Shown in pieces: positions 30,217 through 38,970 of a DNA stretch of 44,249 nt. Source of the stretch: Planctomycetota bacterium (GTDB lineage Bacteria > Planctomycetota > UBA11346). The position numbers and the translations under genes were made by a program. Position 1 is the first letter of the stretch, and every line of letters begins with the position of its first letter. The stretch is taken from positions 1 through 44,249 of the forward strand of contig JANWWU010000071.1 in NCBI GenBank assembly GCA_025055595.1, in the 5' to 3' direction. The notes beneath the pieces are model-generated. The model made no database searches, was not told where the DNA came from, and worked only from the letters and a program-made list of their open reading frames with translations.

Positions 30217-30585
30217 ATGCACCCCGTTCCTGTCGGCAGCAAGATCCGCGTCATCGCCAACTCCAACCATCACAACTATATCGTCGGGCAGGTGTACACC
30301 GTCGACGAGGTCGACGACGACGGCACCTTCAAGGCCCGCGATGGCTCCGGCCATGTCGGCAACTGGCTGCACTGGCAGGACTGCCAGCCGGTGATCGACA
30401 TCGGCTGGGAGTTCTGCCGCCGGGCGCTGCCGACGGAGGCCGTCGAGCTGCTCGAGGCCTTCGTCGGCATCGAGAACATCGAGCTGCGGCACGAGATCGT
30501 CGACCGCATCCTGCGCGAGCTGCCCGACCTCGAGCAGCGCATCCGCAAGGCGAAGCGCGCGCTGGCGGCGGAGGTCCACAGCTAG
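30217..30585 (+). CDS. Small protein with an SH3-like beta-barrel N-terminus, unknown function
   Basis: A 122-residue soluble protein. Residues 5-55 (GSKIRVIANSNHHNYIVGQ, YTVDEVDDDGTFKARDGSG) have the alternating strand-turn pattern of an SH3-like or KOW-like barrel with exposed His and Asn. The second half is helical and ends in a basic segment (RIRKAKRALAAEVHS). A good ribosome site and a near-consensus promoter directly upstream show that it is expressed on its own account. No known family is recognised. It sits between nrdA and further unknown genes, with no evidence of a shared function. Confidence 0.75.
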   Translation: MHPVPVGSKIRVIANSNHHNYIVGQVYTVDEVDDDGTFKARDGSGHVGNWLHWQDCQPVIDIGWEFCRRALPTEAVELLEAFVGIENIELRHEIVDRILRELPDLEQRIRKAKRALAAEVHS

Positions 30586-30633
30586 CGCGCGGTCGGCGGA
30601 TTGCTGGCGGCGGCGGTCGCGCATCATCCGCGC

Positions 30634-31794
30634 ATGGCCGAGCCCGTGCTGATCGCCGTGCCGCCGAAGGGCGGATCGTTCGATGATGTCGTCAAGCGGC
30701 TGGCCCAGGTCGGCTGGCTGCGGCCGGCCCTCGCCGCGCATCTGCGCCGCCTGCTCAAGGAGGACAAGCGCCGCGTCAAGTTCGAGGAGGGCCTGATCGA
30801 CCTGTGGAACGATCACGGCGGCGACCGCGAGGCGACGATGCGCGCCGCCGACCGCGCCGGCCACGACCTCGGCGATGTCGAGGCGGCGCTGGCGCGGATG
30901 CGCCACTACCGCGACGGCGAGGGGCGGCACGGCCTCGACTACTCGCCGCTGCCCGTCGTCCAGGGCTTCCTCGATCAGTGGCGCGAGGACCCCGACAGCG
31001 ATGTCCGCGAGGCCGCGCAGTGCCTGCACCTGCAGCTCGACCTGACGCGACCGGGCAAGCCGGTGCGCGTCGTCTTCAACCAGTGCGAGTTCGAGTGGAA
31101 GGGCATCCGCGGCGTCCTGCTCGGCACCGAGCACGAGGTGACCCCGCCGTGGCTGCGCCGCCAGCGCCGCGACCTGTCGCTGACCTGCTACGATGCCTTC
31201 CACAACACGCTGCTCGATGTCCTCGACACCGGGCGGGTGCGCAACTGGCAGGAGCTGCGCGCGCACCTGCACGCCGAGGCGGCGCCGGTGCGCATCCTCG
31301 GCTCGCTCGGCCTCGACGACTACCTCGGCCACTGCGTGCTGATGGCGCGCCGCCAGGCCGAGCGGGTGCGCGCGCTCGGCGCCGGCCGGCGCTGGGCCGA
31401 GCGCGACGACGACCCGAAGCTCGCGCTGCTGCGCGAGCAGCCGGTGCTGATCGATCCCGCCTACGCCGATCTCTATGCGAGCGTCCTCGATGCCCAGCGC
31501 CTCGGCATCCGCTTCGCGCCGGGTCCGAAGGACATCGAGCGCGTCTGCGCGCGCGAGCAGCGCGTCGCGATCTACATCGTGCGCAGCGGCTCGACCGTCG
31601 CCCTGGTTCCCGACCTCTGCGTCGTCGGCGAGGAGCTGGTCACCAGCGAGACGATCGTCGCCGCCAACGCGCTGAGCCTGGCGCGCAAGCCCGGGGTGCG
31701 GGAGCTCGCCGAGTCGCTGGAGCCGCGGCAGGAGGACCATGCGCCGGCGTGGCGCGCGCGCCTCGCCGCGCGCCTCGGCGAGCGCCTGCTCTGA
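30634..31794 (+). CDS. Conserved-looking cytoplasmic protein of unknown function
   Basis: A 386-residue protein with no signal peptide or membrane segment and no motif I recognise. The N-terminus is helical and charged (LRRLLKEDKRRVKFEEGLIDLW). The centre has mixed strands with clear coding character (VRVVFNQCEFEWKGIRGVLLGTE, DDYLGHCVLMARRQAERV), and the C-terminus (VAIYIVRSGSTVALVPDL, ETIVAANALSLARKPG) alternates strands and helices. The ATG at 30634 was chosen over an in-frame TTG at 30601, since the intervening residues look non-coding. It is 48 bases after the previous gene and may share its transcript. Confidence 0.68.
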   Translation: MAEPVLIAVPPKGGSFDDVVKRLAQVGWLRPALAAHLRRLLKEDKRRVKFEEGLIDLWNDHGGDREATMRAADRAGHDLGDVEAALARMRHYRDGEGRHGLDYSPLPVVQGFLDQWREDPDSDVREAAQCLHLQLDLTRPGKPVRVVFNQCEFEWKGIRGVLLGTEHEVTPPWLRRQRRDLSLTCYDAFHNTLLDVLDTGRVRNWQELRAHLHAEAAPVRILGSLGLDDYLGHCVLMARRQAERVRALGAGRRWAERDDDPKLALLREQPVLIDPAYADLYASVLDAQRLGIRFAPGPKDIERVCAREQRVAIYIVRSGSTVALVPDLCVVGEELVTSETIVAANALSLARKPGVRELAESLEPRQEDHAPAWRARLAARLGERLL

Positions 31795-31889
31795 TCCGAC
31801 CGGGGCTTCACGGAACGCGCGCGCAGCCCGAAAGCGCCTTGGCGGTGCCGTCGGTGCCATACCCTGGCGCCCATGACCCGGTGCTCGGC

Positions 31890-32291
31890 ATGAGCCTCGA
31901 ACACCGCATCATCGTCCCCGGAACCGAGCATCCGGCGAGCATCCCGAAGGTGCTGGAGTCCCTGGCCAAGCAGCAGCGGGTCGCCACCGTCATCGTCCGC
32001 CGCGGCGAGCGCTTCCTGCTCAAGATCATGGAGGTGCGCAAAGAAGTGCTGGTCGGCGAGGTGCGCTGCCTCAACTGGTCGCCGGAGATGACGCGCAAGA
32101 TCTACGAGCTGGCCAAGGACGGCGCGGAGTGGAGCGAGCGGCGGCGCGAGCTGCTGCTGGCCGACGCGATCGACCGCTTCGGCGGCGAGGCCCATCGCTT
32201 CCGCGTCTACATCGCGCTCGACGAGATCACCGCCGTCTACGAGGATCTCGAGGACCGCTTCGACCAGACGCCCTATCTGCCGCTGCCGTGA
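31890..32291 (+). CDS. Small protein of unknown function
   Basis: A 133-residue soluble protein: strands at VATVIVRRGERFLLKIMEVRKEVLVGEV, shown here only in outline, then two helices (SPEMTRKIYELAKDG and SERRRELLLADAIDRFGG) and a closing strand FRVYIALDEITAVYEDL. No family is recognised. The ATG at 31890 is the only plausible start in frame. The gene ends in a GTGA overlap with a possible start of the large secreted protein, so the two are probably co-translated. The 95 bases before it hold no convincing promoter. Confidence 0.68.
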   Translation: MSLEHRIIVPGTEHPASIPKVLESLAKQQRVATVIVRRGERFLLKIMEVRKEVLVGEVRCLNWSPEMTRKIYELAKDGAEWSERRRELLLADAIDRFGGEAHRFRVYIALDEITAVYEDLEDRFDQTPYLPLP

Positions 32292-32296
32292 ACGCC

Positions 32297-35200
32297 ATGC
32301 GCTCGCTTGTCGCTCTCGCCCTCGTGATCGCCGCCCTCGCCGGCGGCGAAGCCTCGCCCTCGACGCTGCTGCCGCCGCCGCCGCCGGCCCTCGACCCCGC
32401 GCTCGCCGAGCTGCAGGGGCGCCTGCCGGCGGTACCAGCGATCGTCGAGCGCGAGGGCCGCCTGTGGTGGCAGGGGCCGGATGCGGCGGTGGCGATCGTC
32501 GGCGTCGACGAGCGCGGCCAGCCCCTGGTCGAGACCGCCTGCGGCACGGTGGCGGTGCAGCGGCGCCTGATCGAGAGCGGCCGCCTCGAGGCGATCGCCG
32601 TCCTGCAGCAGCTGGCGGCGCGCGCCCAGGCCGCCGGCGTGCCGTCCGGCCTGCGCTTCGCCGAGGGCCCGCTGACCGGCCTGCACCTGCGCCACGACAC
32701 CCATGTCGTGCTCGCCGACGCCGTCCTCGCGCGCGATGCGACGCCGCCGCCGGCGCGCAGCGCCGACCTCGAGCGGCTGCAGGCGACGATCGAGGTCTTG
32801 CGCCGCCAGCTCGCCGGCCTCGACCTCGACGAGGCAGCGCGCCGCGCGCTCGACGCCGTGCTCGGCAAGCTGCCGAGCAGCGAGGACAGCGGCGAGATCG
32901 ACGACGCGAGCCCGGAGTTCTGCCGCCGCGTCGTCCGCAGCGGCTGGCTGCGCCGCCACTTCCCGACGCTCGACGGCGACGACCAGGTCGAGGCCGCGGT
33001 GCGCCAGGCCGAGCGCCGCCTGCCGATCCAGCGCTGGGCGAGCGCCGACGGCGAGCTCGCCGAGGTCCGCGACGCCTTCGGCCGGGGCGGCTGGATCCTG
33101 CGCACGCCGAGCCGCAGCGCCTGGCTGGTCGAGCACCCGACCCCGCTCTACTTCAACGCCTTCCCGCCGCTGGTCACCGTCGTCGAGCTGGCGGCGGGCA
33201 GCGACCCGCAGGCGCCGGCGGCGCGCGAGCGGCTGCGCGCCGTGCATCTCTGGCGGCAGGGCGACACGGACTGGCTGCCGGTCGGGTCCTGGACGGCCGA
33301 GGGCGGGCTGCAGCTGCCGCCGGCGGCCTGGGCCGCGGCGGTGCCGCGCCGCCAGCGCACGCCCTTTGTCAGCGACTGGCTGCCGCCGCACATCGTCGTC
33401 AGCGACCTCTATGGCGACATCCTCGGCCTCGCCGTCCCCGGCGGCTGGCTGGCGCCGCCGCGCGACGGCTCGAGCGCCGAGGGCGAGCGCTTCCTCGCCG
33501 AGGCGGCGCGGCTGCTGCCCGACGCCGCCTACCTCGACCTGATCGGCCAGTACCTGCTGCGCTATGTCTACGACAGCCCGGATCCGCGCAGCCCGGAGCT
33601 GATCGGCAACAAGCGCGACCGCGGCGACATCCACCAGACCGCGCTGCAGACCCTGGCGACGACCGCCGGCGGCATGTTCCGCGGCGATTGCGACGACATC
33701 GCCGAGCTCTACGAGACGATCGCCGAGCGCCAGGGACGCACCGCCCATGTCATCGGCGTGCCGGGGCACGCGGCCTGCGCCTGGGCCGAGCGCCGCGGCG
33801 CGGCCTGGCACGTCTTCGTCCTGCAGACCGGGCCGGCCCTCGAGTTCGTCGACAGCGAGCTGCCGGTCGCGCTCGGCCGCGCCTATCGCCACTTCGACGA
33901 CAGCGACACCTTCGATCCCAACGGCGTCGGCCTGCTGCTGCGCTTCACCAACGAGAACCAGCGCGGGGCCTGGCGGCTGTCGTACCGCATCTTCAGCGAC
34001 CCCGAGTACGCGCGGATCATGATCGATGTCCAGCGCGACTGGCACTACTCGACCTATCAGCGCGGGATCGTCAAGATGCAGCAGCTGATCGCCGGCAGCG
34101 AGCTCGAGCGCCAGGAGACCGCGAACTACCGCGAGCTCGCCGGCCTCTACAGCTTCACCGGCCAGTACGCGCTGGCCGCCGAGCACCACGAGAAGGCGAT
34201 CGAGCTGACGCGCGACGATCCGATCTCCGTCCTGCTGATGCGCGTCGAGCTCGTCGGCCACTACGCCGACGCCGAGCGTCCCGCGCCGGCCCGCGAACTC
34301 GCGGTGCAGCTGATCGAGCGCGAGATCCCCGCCCTCGCGCGCCAGCTCGGGCCGGCCGCCATCCAGGTCTATGCCCAGCTCGCCGGCACCCTGGCCGGGA
34401 ACCGGCAGCGCGATCTCGCCGTGCGCGCGCTGCGCCCGGCGATCGCCCAGTTCGACGAACGGCTGCTCGAGGCCCTCGGGCGGCGCGGCGGACGCGTCAA
34501 CCGCAGCGATCCGGTCGCCGGCCTGATCGCGCTCGGCGACTGGCTCGAGGGTCCGGACTTCAATCCCAACCTGTGGGAGAACCACAGCGGGATGCAGCAG
34601 TTCCGCCGCCTGTCCAACCTCCTCGCCTACACCGCGATCGCCTGCCTCGAGGACTGGCCGGACGCGGGCTGGGTCGACGACGAGCAGGCCCAGGTCGCGG
34701 CGCGCTTCCTGCAGGTCTGGCTCGACCGCATCGCCTTCCGCGATGTCGAGGACCGCGGCAGCGTCCTCATGCGCTACGCCGATGCCGGCCGCAGCTATGC
34801 CGCCTTGCTCGGGCGCGAGCGCCTGGAGGCCCTGCTCGCCGCCGCGCCGGCCCTGCCGCGCGACGCCGAGCCGCCGCGGCGGCGCATCGGCGGCGTCGCG
34901 CAGGTGATGCGCGATGCGCCGTGGATCGCCGCCAGCCCGAGCTACTGGGCGAAGCAGCTGTTCGAGATGTTCGATCGCGATCGCGAGGACTTCGTGCGCG
35001 CCGCCGCCGTGCGCGTCGCCGAGCGCGCGCTGGCGGCGAGCGCGGCGCTGCGCGGCACGCGCCACGACAGCCCGCGCTTCGTCCTCCAGGAGCACCTCGT
35101 CGGCGTCATCCATGCCCTGCTGACGCAGAACGAGCCGGCGCTGCGCCAGCGCCTGCGCGCGGTGGCGGCGCGCAAGGACAAGGACTGGTACGATCAGACC

Positions 35201-35443
35201 GCGCAGTGGCTCGGCGACGCCGCGCGCCGGCTCGACCGCGAGTGGTATGCGCGGGTGCTCGCCGCCTGGCACGAGGAAGTCGGTTACGAGCCGAAGTACT
35301 TCTGGATCGCCTGGCGGGCGGCGCTCAACAAGGCGCCGCAGCACGCCCTGCTCGCCGCCGAGCTCGCCGTGCGCAGCTTCCCGGCCAATGCCAGCTTCGT
35401 GGAAGAGCTCGCCTACATGCGTCAGGTGCTGGGTCGGCGCTAG
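32297..35443 (+). CDS. Large secreted transglutaminase-like protein with TPR-like repeats
   Basis: A 1048-residue protein with a signal peptide (MRSLVALALVIAALAGGEAS). Residues 440-525 resemble a transglutaminase-like core: C465 in FRGDCDDIAELYETIAE, then GRTAHVIGVPGHAACAW with H491, and D519 in LEFVDSE, in the order expected of a Cys-His-Asp triad. The segment from about residue 610 (ANYRELAGLYSFTGQYALAAEHHEKAIEL) fits tetratricopeptide helices, and the remaining C-terminal 380 residues are helical. A protease-like or peptide-crosslinking role outside the cytoplasm is inferred. An alternative GTG at 32288 overlaps the upstream stop and would add three residues. It ends touching ruvA (TAGTG), so the two are likely on one transcript. 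Confidence 0.8.
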   Translation: MRSLVALALVIAALAGGEASPSTLLPPPPPALDPALAELQGRLPAVPAIVEREGRLWWQGPDAAVAIVGVDERGQPLVETACGTVAVQRRLIESGRLEAIAVLQQLAARAQAAGVPSGLRFAEGPLTGLHLRHDTHVVLADAVLARDATPPPARSADLERLQATIEVLRRQLAGLDLDEAARRALDAVLGKLPSSEDSGEIDDASPEFCRRVVRSGWLRRHFPTLDGDDQVEAAVRQAERRLPIQRWASADGELAEVRDAFGRGGWILRTPSRSAWLVEHPTPLYFNAFPPLVTVVELAAGSDPQAPAARERLRAVHLWRQGDTDWLPVGSWTAEGGLQLPPAAWAAAVPRRQRTPFVSDWLPPHIVVSDLYGDILGLAVPGGWLAPPRDGSSAEGERFLAEAARLLPDAAYLDLIGQYLLRYVYDSPDPRSPELIGNKRDRGDIHQTALQTLATTAGGMFRGDCDDIAELYETIAERQGRTAHVIGVPGHAACAWAERRGAAWHVFVLQTGPALEFVDSELPVALGRAYRHFDDSDTFDPNGVGLLLRFTNENQRGAWRLSYRIFSDPEYARIMIDVQRDWHYSTYQRGIVKMQQLIAGSELERQETANYRELAGLYSFTGQYALAAEHHEKAIELTRDDPISVLLMRVELVGHYADAERPAPARELAVQLIEREIPALARQLGPAAIQVYAQLAGTLAGNRQRDLAVRALRPAIAQFDERLLEALGRRGGRVNRSDPVAGLIALGDWLEGPDFNPNLWENHSGMQQFRRLSNLLAYTAIACLEDWPDAGWVDDEQAQVAARFLQVWLDRIAFRDVEDRGSVLMRYADAGRSYAALLGRERLEALLAAAPALPRDAEPPRRRIGGVAQVMRDAPWIAASPSYWAKQLFEMFDRDREDFVRAAAVRVAERALAASAALRGTRHDSPRFVLQEHLVGVIHALLTQNEPALRQRLRAVAARKDKDWYDQTAQWLGDAARRLDREWYARVLAAWHEEVGYEPKYFWIAWRAALNKAPQHALLAAELAVRSFPANASFVEELAYMRQVLGRR

Positions 35444-36027
35444 TGTACGACTTTCTGCGCGGCCGCGTCGTCAGCCTCGATGCCCAGGGGCGCCTCAGCC
35501 TCGAGGTGCAGGGCGTCGGCTACCTGGTGCGCGTGTCGCAGGCGACGCGCCAGCGCATCGCGCTCGACGGCAGCCCGGTGACGCTGTTCGTCCGCCTGAT
35601 CGTGCGCGAGGACGAATGGCAGCTGATCGGCTTCGCCGACCCGGCGGAGCGCGCGGCCTTCGACCTGCTGACCGCGGTGCAGCAGGTCGGGCCGCAGGTC
35701 GCCCTGGCGATCCTCTCGGCGCTCGGCGTCGACGGCCTGCGCCGTGCCCTGCTGGCGCGCGACGCGCGCGCCCTGCGCGCGGTCAAGGGCGTCGGCCCGA
35801 AGCTCGCCGAGCGCATCGTCGTCGAGCTCGCCGACCGCGTCGAGCGGATCCCGGCGGCGCTCGCCGAGGGTCCGCCGAGCGCGGGCCGCGCCGTCGACGA
35901 GGCGCAGCGCGCGCTGGTCGTCCTCGGCTTCCCGGCGCGCGAGGCCGCCGAGGCGCTGGCCGCGGTCGCGGCCCCCGGGCTCTCCGCCGAGCAGCTGGTG
36001 CGGCTGGCCCTGGCGCGCCTGCGCTGA
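35443..36027 (+). CDS. ruvA: Holliday junction DNA helicase subunit RuvA
   Basis: RuvA binds four-way junctions and loads the RuvB motor for branch migration. The 194-residue protein has the N-terminal OB fold (VYDFLRGRVVSLDAQGRLSLEVQGVGY), two helix-hairpin-helix motifs (LLTAVQQVGPQVALAIL and LRAVKGVGPKLAERIVVEL) and a C-terminal three-helix domain that contacts RuvB (RALVVLGFPAREAAEAL, QLVRLALARLR). The start is a GTG that shares a base with the preceding stop (TAGTG). No ruvB or ruvC is in the window. The length is normal (about 200). Confidence 0.95.
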   Translation: MYDFLRGRVVSLDAQGRLSLEVQGVGYLVRVSQATRQRIALDGSPVTLFVRLIVREDEWQLIGFADPAERAAFDLLTAVQQVGPQVALAILSALGVDGLRRALLARDARALRAVKGVGPKLAERIVVELADRVERIPAALAEGPPSAGRAVDEAQRALVVLGFPAREAAEALAAVAAPGLSAEQLVRLALARLR

Positions 36028-36063
36028 GGCTTGGCGCAGGGCGCAGGCGCAGAGGATCGCGGC

Positions 36064-37263
<1,200 letters not shown>

Positions 37264-37264
37264 C

Positions 37265-38272
37265 ATGCGGCGCGGCTTCACCCTCGCCGAGGTCCTGGTC
37301 GCGATCGGCGTCTTCGCGATCGCCGCCAGCGTCATGCTCGGCGCCCTGCTTGGCGCGACCGACCTGTTCCGCCGCGGCCAGGCCGCGCGCCAGACGACCG
37401 ACGAGGCGATCGCCGTGCTCGCCGCCCTGCACGACGACCTCGCGCGCCTCGTGCCCGTCCGCCTGCAGGACGGCGCGCCGGCGAGCGACGGCGGCTGGCT
37501 CTACGCCGCGCGCCGCGATGCGGCCGGCAACTGCCTGCTCGCCTTCGTCAGCGAGGAGCCGGCGAGCGCGCGCCGCGAAGCGACCAGCGCCGGCACGCGG
37601 CGCATCGTCGCCTGGTGGGTGGAGGGCGAGACGCTGTGGCGCGCGCTCTATCCCTGGGACGCGCGCGGCGGGGCGCGCGCGGCGGCCCGCCTCGGCGATC
37701 GTCAGCGGGCGCTCAGCGCGCAGGAGATGACAGTCGACTGCCTGCACTTCGGGGTCTGGCTGGTGGTTCCGGGCAGCGCCCAGCATCCCGCCTTCCGCCG
37801 TCCGTGGACCGAGCGCGGCCCAGACTGGGAGGCGCGCGAAAGCGCGCAGCCGCAGGCGCTCTCCCGCTTGCCGCCCTGGGGACAGCGTCCGCCGACCGAG
37901 GCCGGCGAGGATACGGCCTTCGACACCGATCCGCCCGACGGTCAGCAGCGCCTGTTCTTCGCTGCGCCCGAGGCCCTGCGCGTCTCGCTGATCTGCGGCG
38001 GCGGCAGCCGCTTCGCGCCGCGCGGGGTTCTGGTCGGCGAGCTGGCGGAGGACGATGACCGCGCGCGCCTCGCCGGACTGAGCAAGCTGCCGACCGTCGC
38101 CGGCAGCCTGCTGCGCATCGGCGACGAGTGGGTGCGCTACGAAGACGCGCGCGGCGGGCTGCTCAGCGGCCTGCAGCGCGGCGAGCTGCGCAGCGCGCCG
38201 GCGCGCCATCCCGCGGGCACCCCCGTCCGCTCCGGCCAGGCTTACAGCTTCGTCGTCGCCGTCCCGCGCTAG
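37265..38272 (+). CDS. Prepilin-like protein, GspJ/PulJ-type candidate
   Basis: A 335-residue protein whose start MRRGFTLAEVLVAIGVFAIAAS is a class III (prepilin) signal: cleavage after G4, Phe next, Glu at mature position 5 and a hydrophobic helix. The rest is a large soluble domain with strands such as RRIVAWWVEGETLWRALYPWD, the pattern of type II secretion minor pseudopilins of the GspJ kind. Late on comes LLRIGDEWVRYEDARGG. It follows the sigma-54 activator by one base and is probably co-translated with it. Its stop shares a CTAG with the stop of the convergent gene. No other secretion genes are adjacent. Confidence 0.8.
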   Translation: MRRGFTLAEVLVAIGVFAIAASVMLGALLGATDLFRRGQAARQTTDEAIAVLAALHDDLARLVPVRLQDGAPASDGGWLYAARRDAAGNCLLAFVSEEPASARREATSAGTRRIVAWWVEGETLWRALYPWDARGGARAAARLGDRQRALSAQEMTVDCLHFGVWLVVPGSAQHPAFRRPWTERGPDWEARESAQPQALSRLPPWGQRPPTEAGEDTAFDTDPPDGQQRLFFAAPEALRVSLICGGGSRFAPRGVLVGELAEDDDRARLAGLSKLPTVAGSLLRIGDEWVRYEDARGGLLSGLQRGELRSAPARHPAGTPVRSGQAYSFVVAVPR

Positions 38273-38877
38273 CGGGCGTACTTGACGCTGCAGCCGTAGG
38301 GCGGGGTCAGCGCGTCGCTCAGCGGCTGGCCGGCGATCAGCTCGCGCAGCCCGTTGCGGACATAGTTCTTCGCCTTGGGGATGTCGCTCGGGTCGGCCGA
38401 GCGGATCGAGTCGATCGCGCCGCTGTAGCGGACCACGCCCTCGCGGTCGATGATGACGAACTGTGGCGTCGTCCGCGCGCCGTAGGCTCGGCCGACCGTG
38501 CCGTCGGCGTCGATCAGGTAGTGCGTCGGCGCCGCCCGCTCGGCGGCGATGCGGTCGAGGAGCGCCTTGCCCGCGAAGTAGCCCTGCTGTCCGGGCGCCG
38601 AGGAGCAGATCGAGAGCCAGATCACGCCCTGGGCCGCCGCCTCGCGCTGCAGCTCCTGCATCGTGCCGCTGCGGTAGAACTTGCGGACGAAGGGGCAATC
38701 GAAGTTGACCCACTCGAGGACGACGATCTTGCCGGCGAAGTCGGCCAACGAGACGGAGGCGCCCTGGGCGTTCGGCAGGGTGAAGGCGGGAGCGGGGGTG
38801 CCGGGGGTGATCGGCTCGAGGGCGAGGACCACGGCCGCGAGCGCAAGGAGCGCGAGCCAGCGCAGCGGATGGGACAT
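38269..38877 (-). CDS. Exported thioredoxin-like redoxin-domain protein
   Basis: A 202-residue protein with a signal segment (MSHPLRWLALLALAAVVLALE) and an AhpC/TSA-redoxin fold: PGTPAPAFTLPNAQG, VSLADFAGKIVVLEWVNFDC, and RTTPQFVIIDREGVVRY with the cis-Pro. The active-site region reads NFDCPFVRKFY, so there is one Cys where thioredoxins have CxxC. This NxxCPFV form is that of a subfamily of exported thioredoxin-like proteins that may act as peroxidases or metal-delivery proteins; the role is not proven. It is divergent from the HTH-tailed gene across 93 bases. Confidence 0.85.
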   Translation of the reverse strand: MSHPLRWLALLALAAVVLALEPITPGTPAPAFTLPNAQGASVSLADFAGKIVVLEWVNFDCPFVRKFYRSGTMQELQREAAAQGVIWLSICSSAPGQQGYFAGKALLDRIAAERAAPTHYLIDADGTVGRAYGARTTPQFVIIDREGVVRYSGAIDSIRSADPSDIPKAKNYVRNGLRELIAGQPLSDALTPPYGCSVKYAR

Positions 38878-38921
38878 GACGGCATCGTCGAGCGCCGGGC
38901 GCGCGGACAAGGGCGGCGGCG

Positions 38922-38941
38922 GCGCTGCGCACAGCGCTTTT
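38922..38941 (+). other. Short GC hairpin with T-tract in a 5' leader
   Basis: GCGCTG (38922-38927) and CAGCGC (38932-38937) form a 6-bp stem with a 4-base loop, followed by TTTT at 38938-38941. It lies 30 bases before the HTH-tailed gene in the gap between two divergent genes. That is an odd place for a terminator, so it could be an attenuator, or chance in GC-rich DNA. Confidence 0.3.
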
Positions 38942-38970
38942 CTCGACGGAGCGCAGCCGAGGATCGCGCC

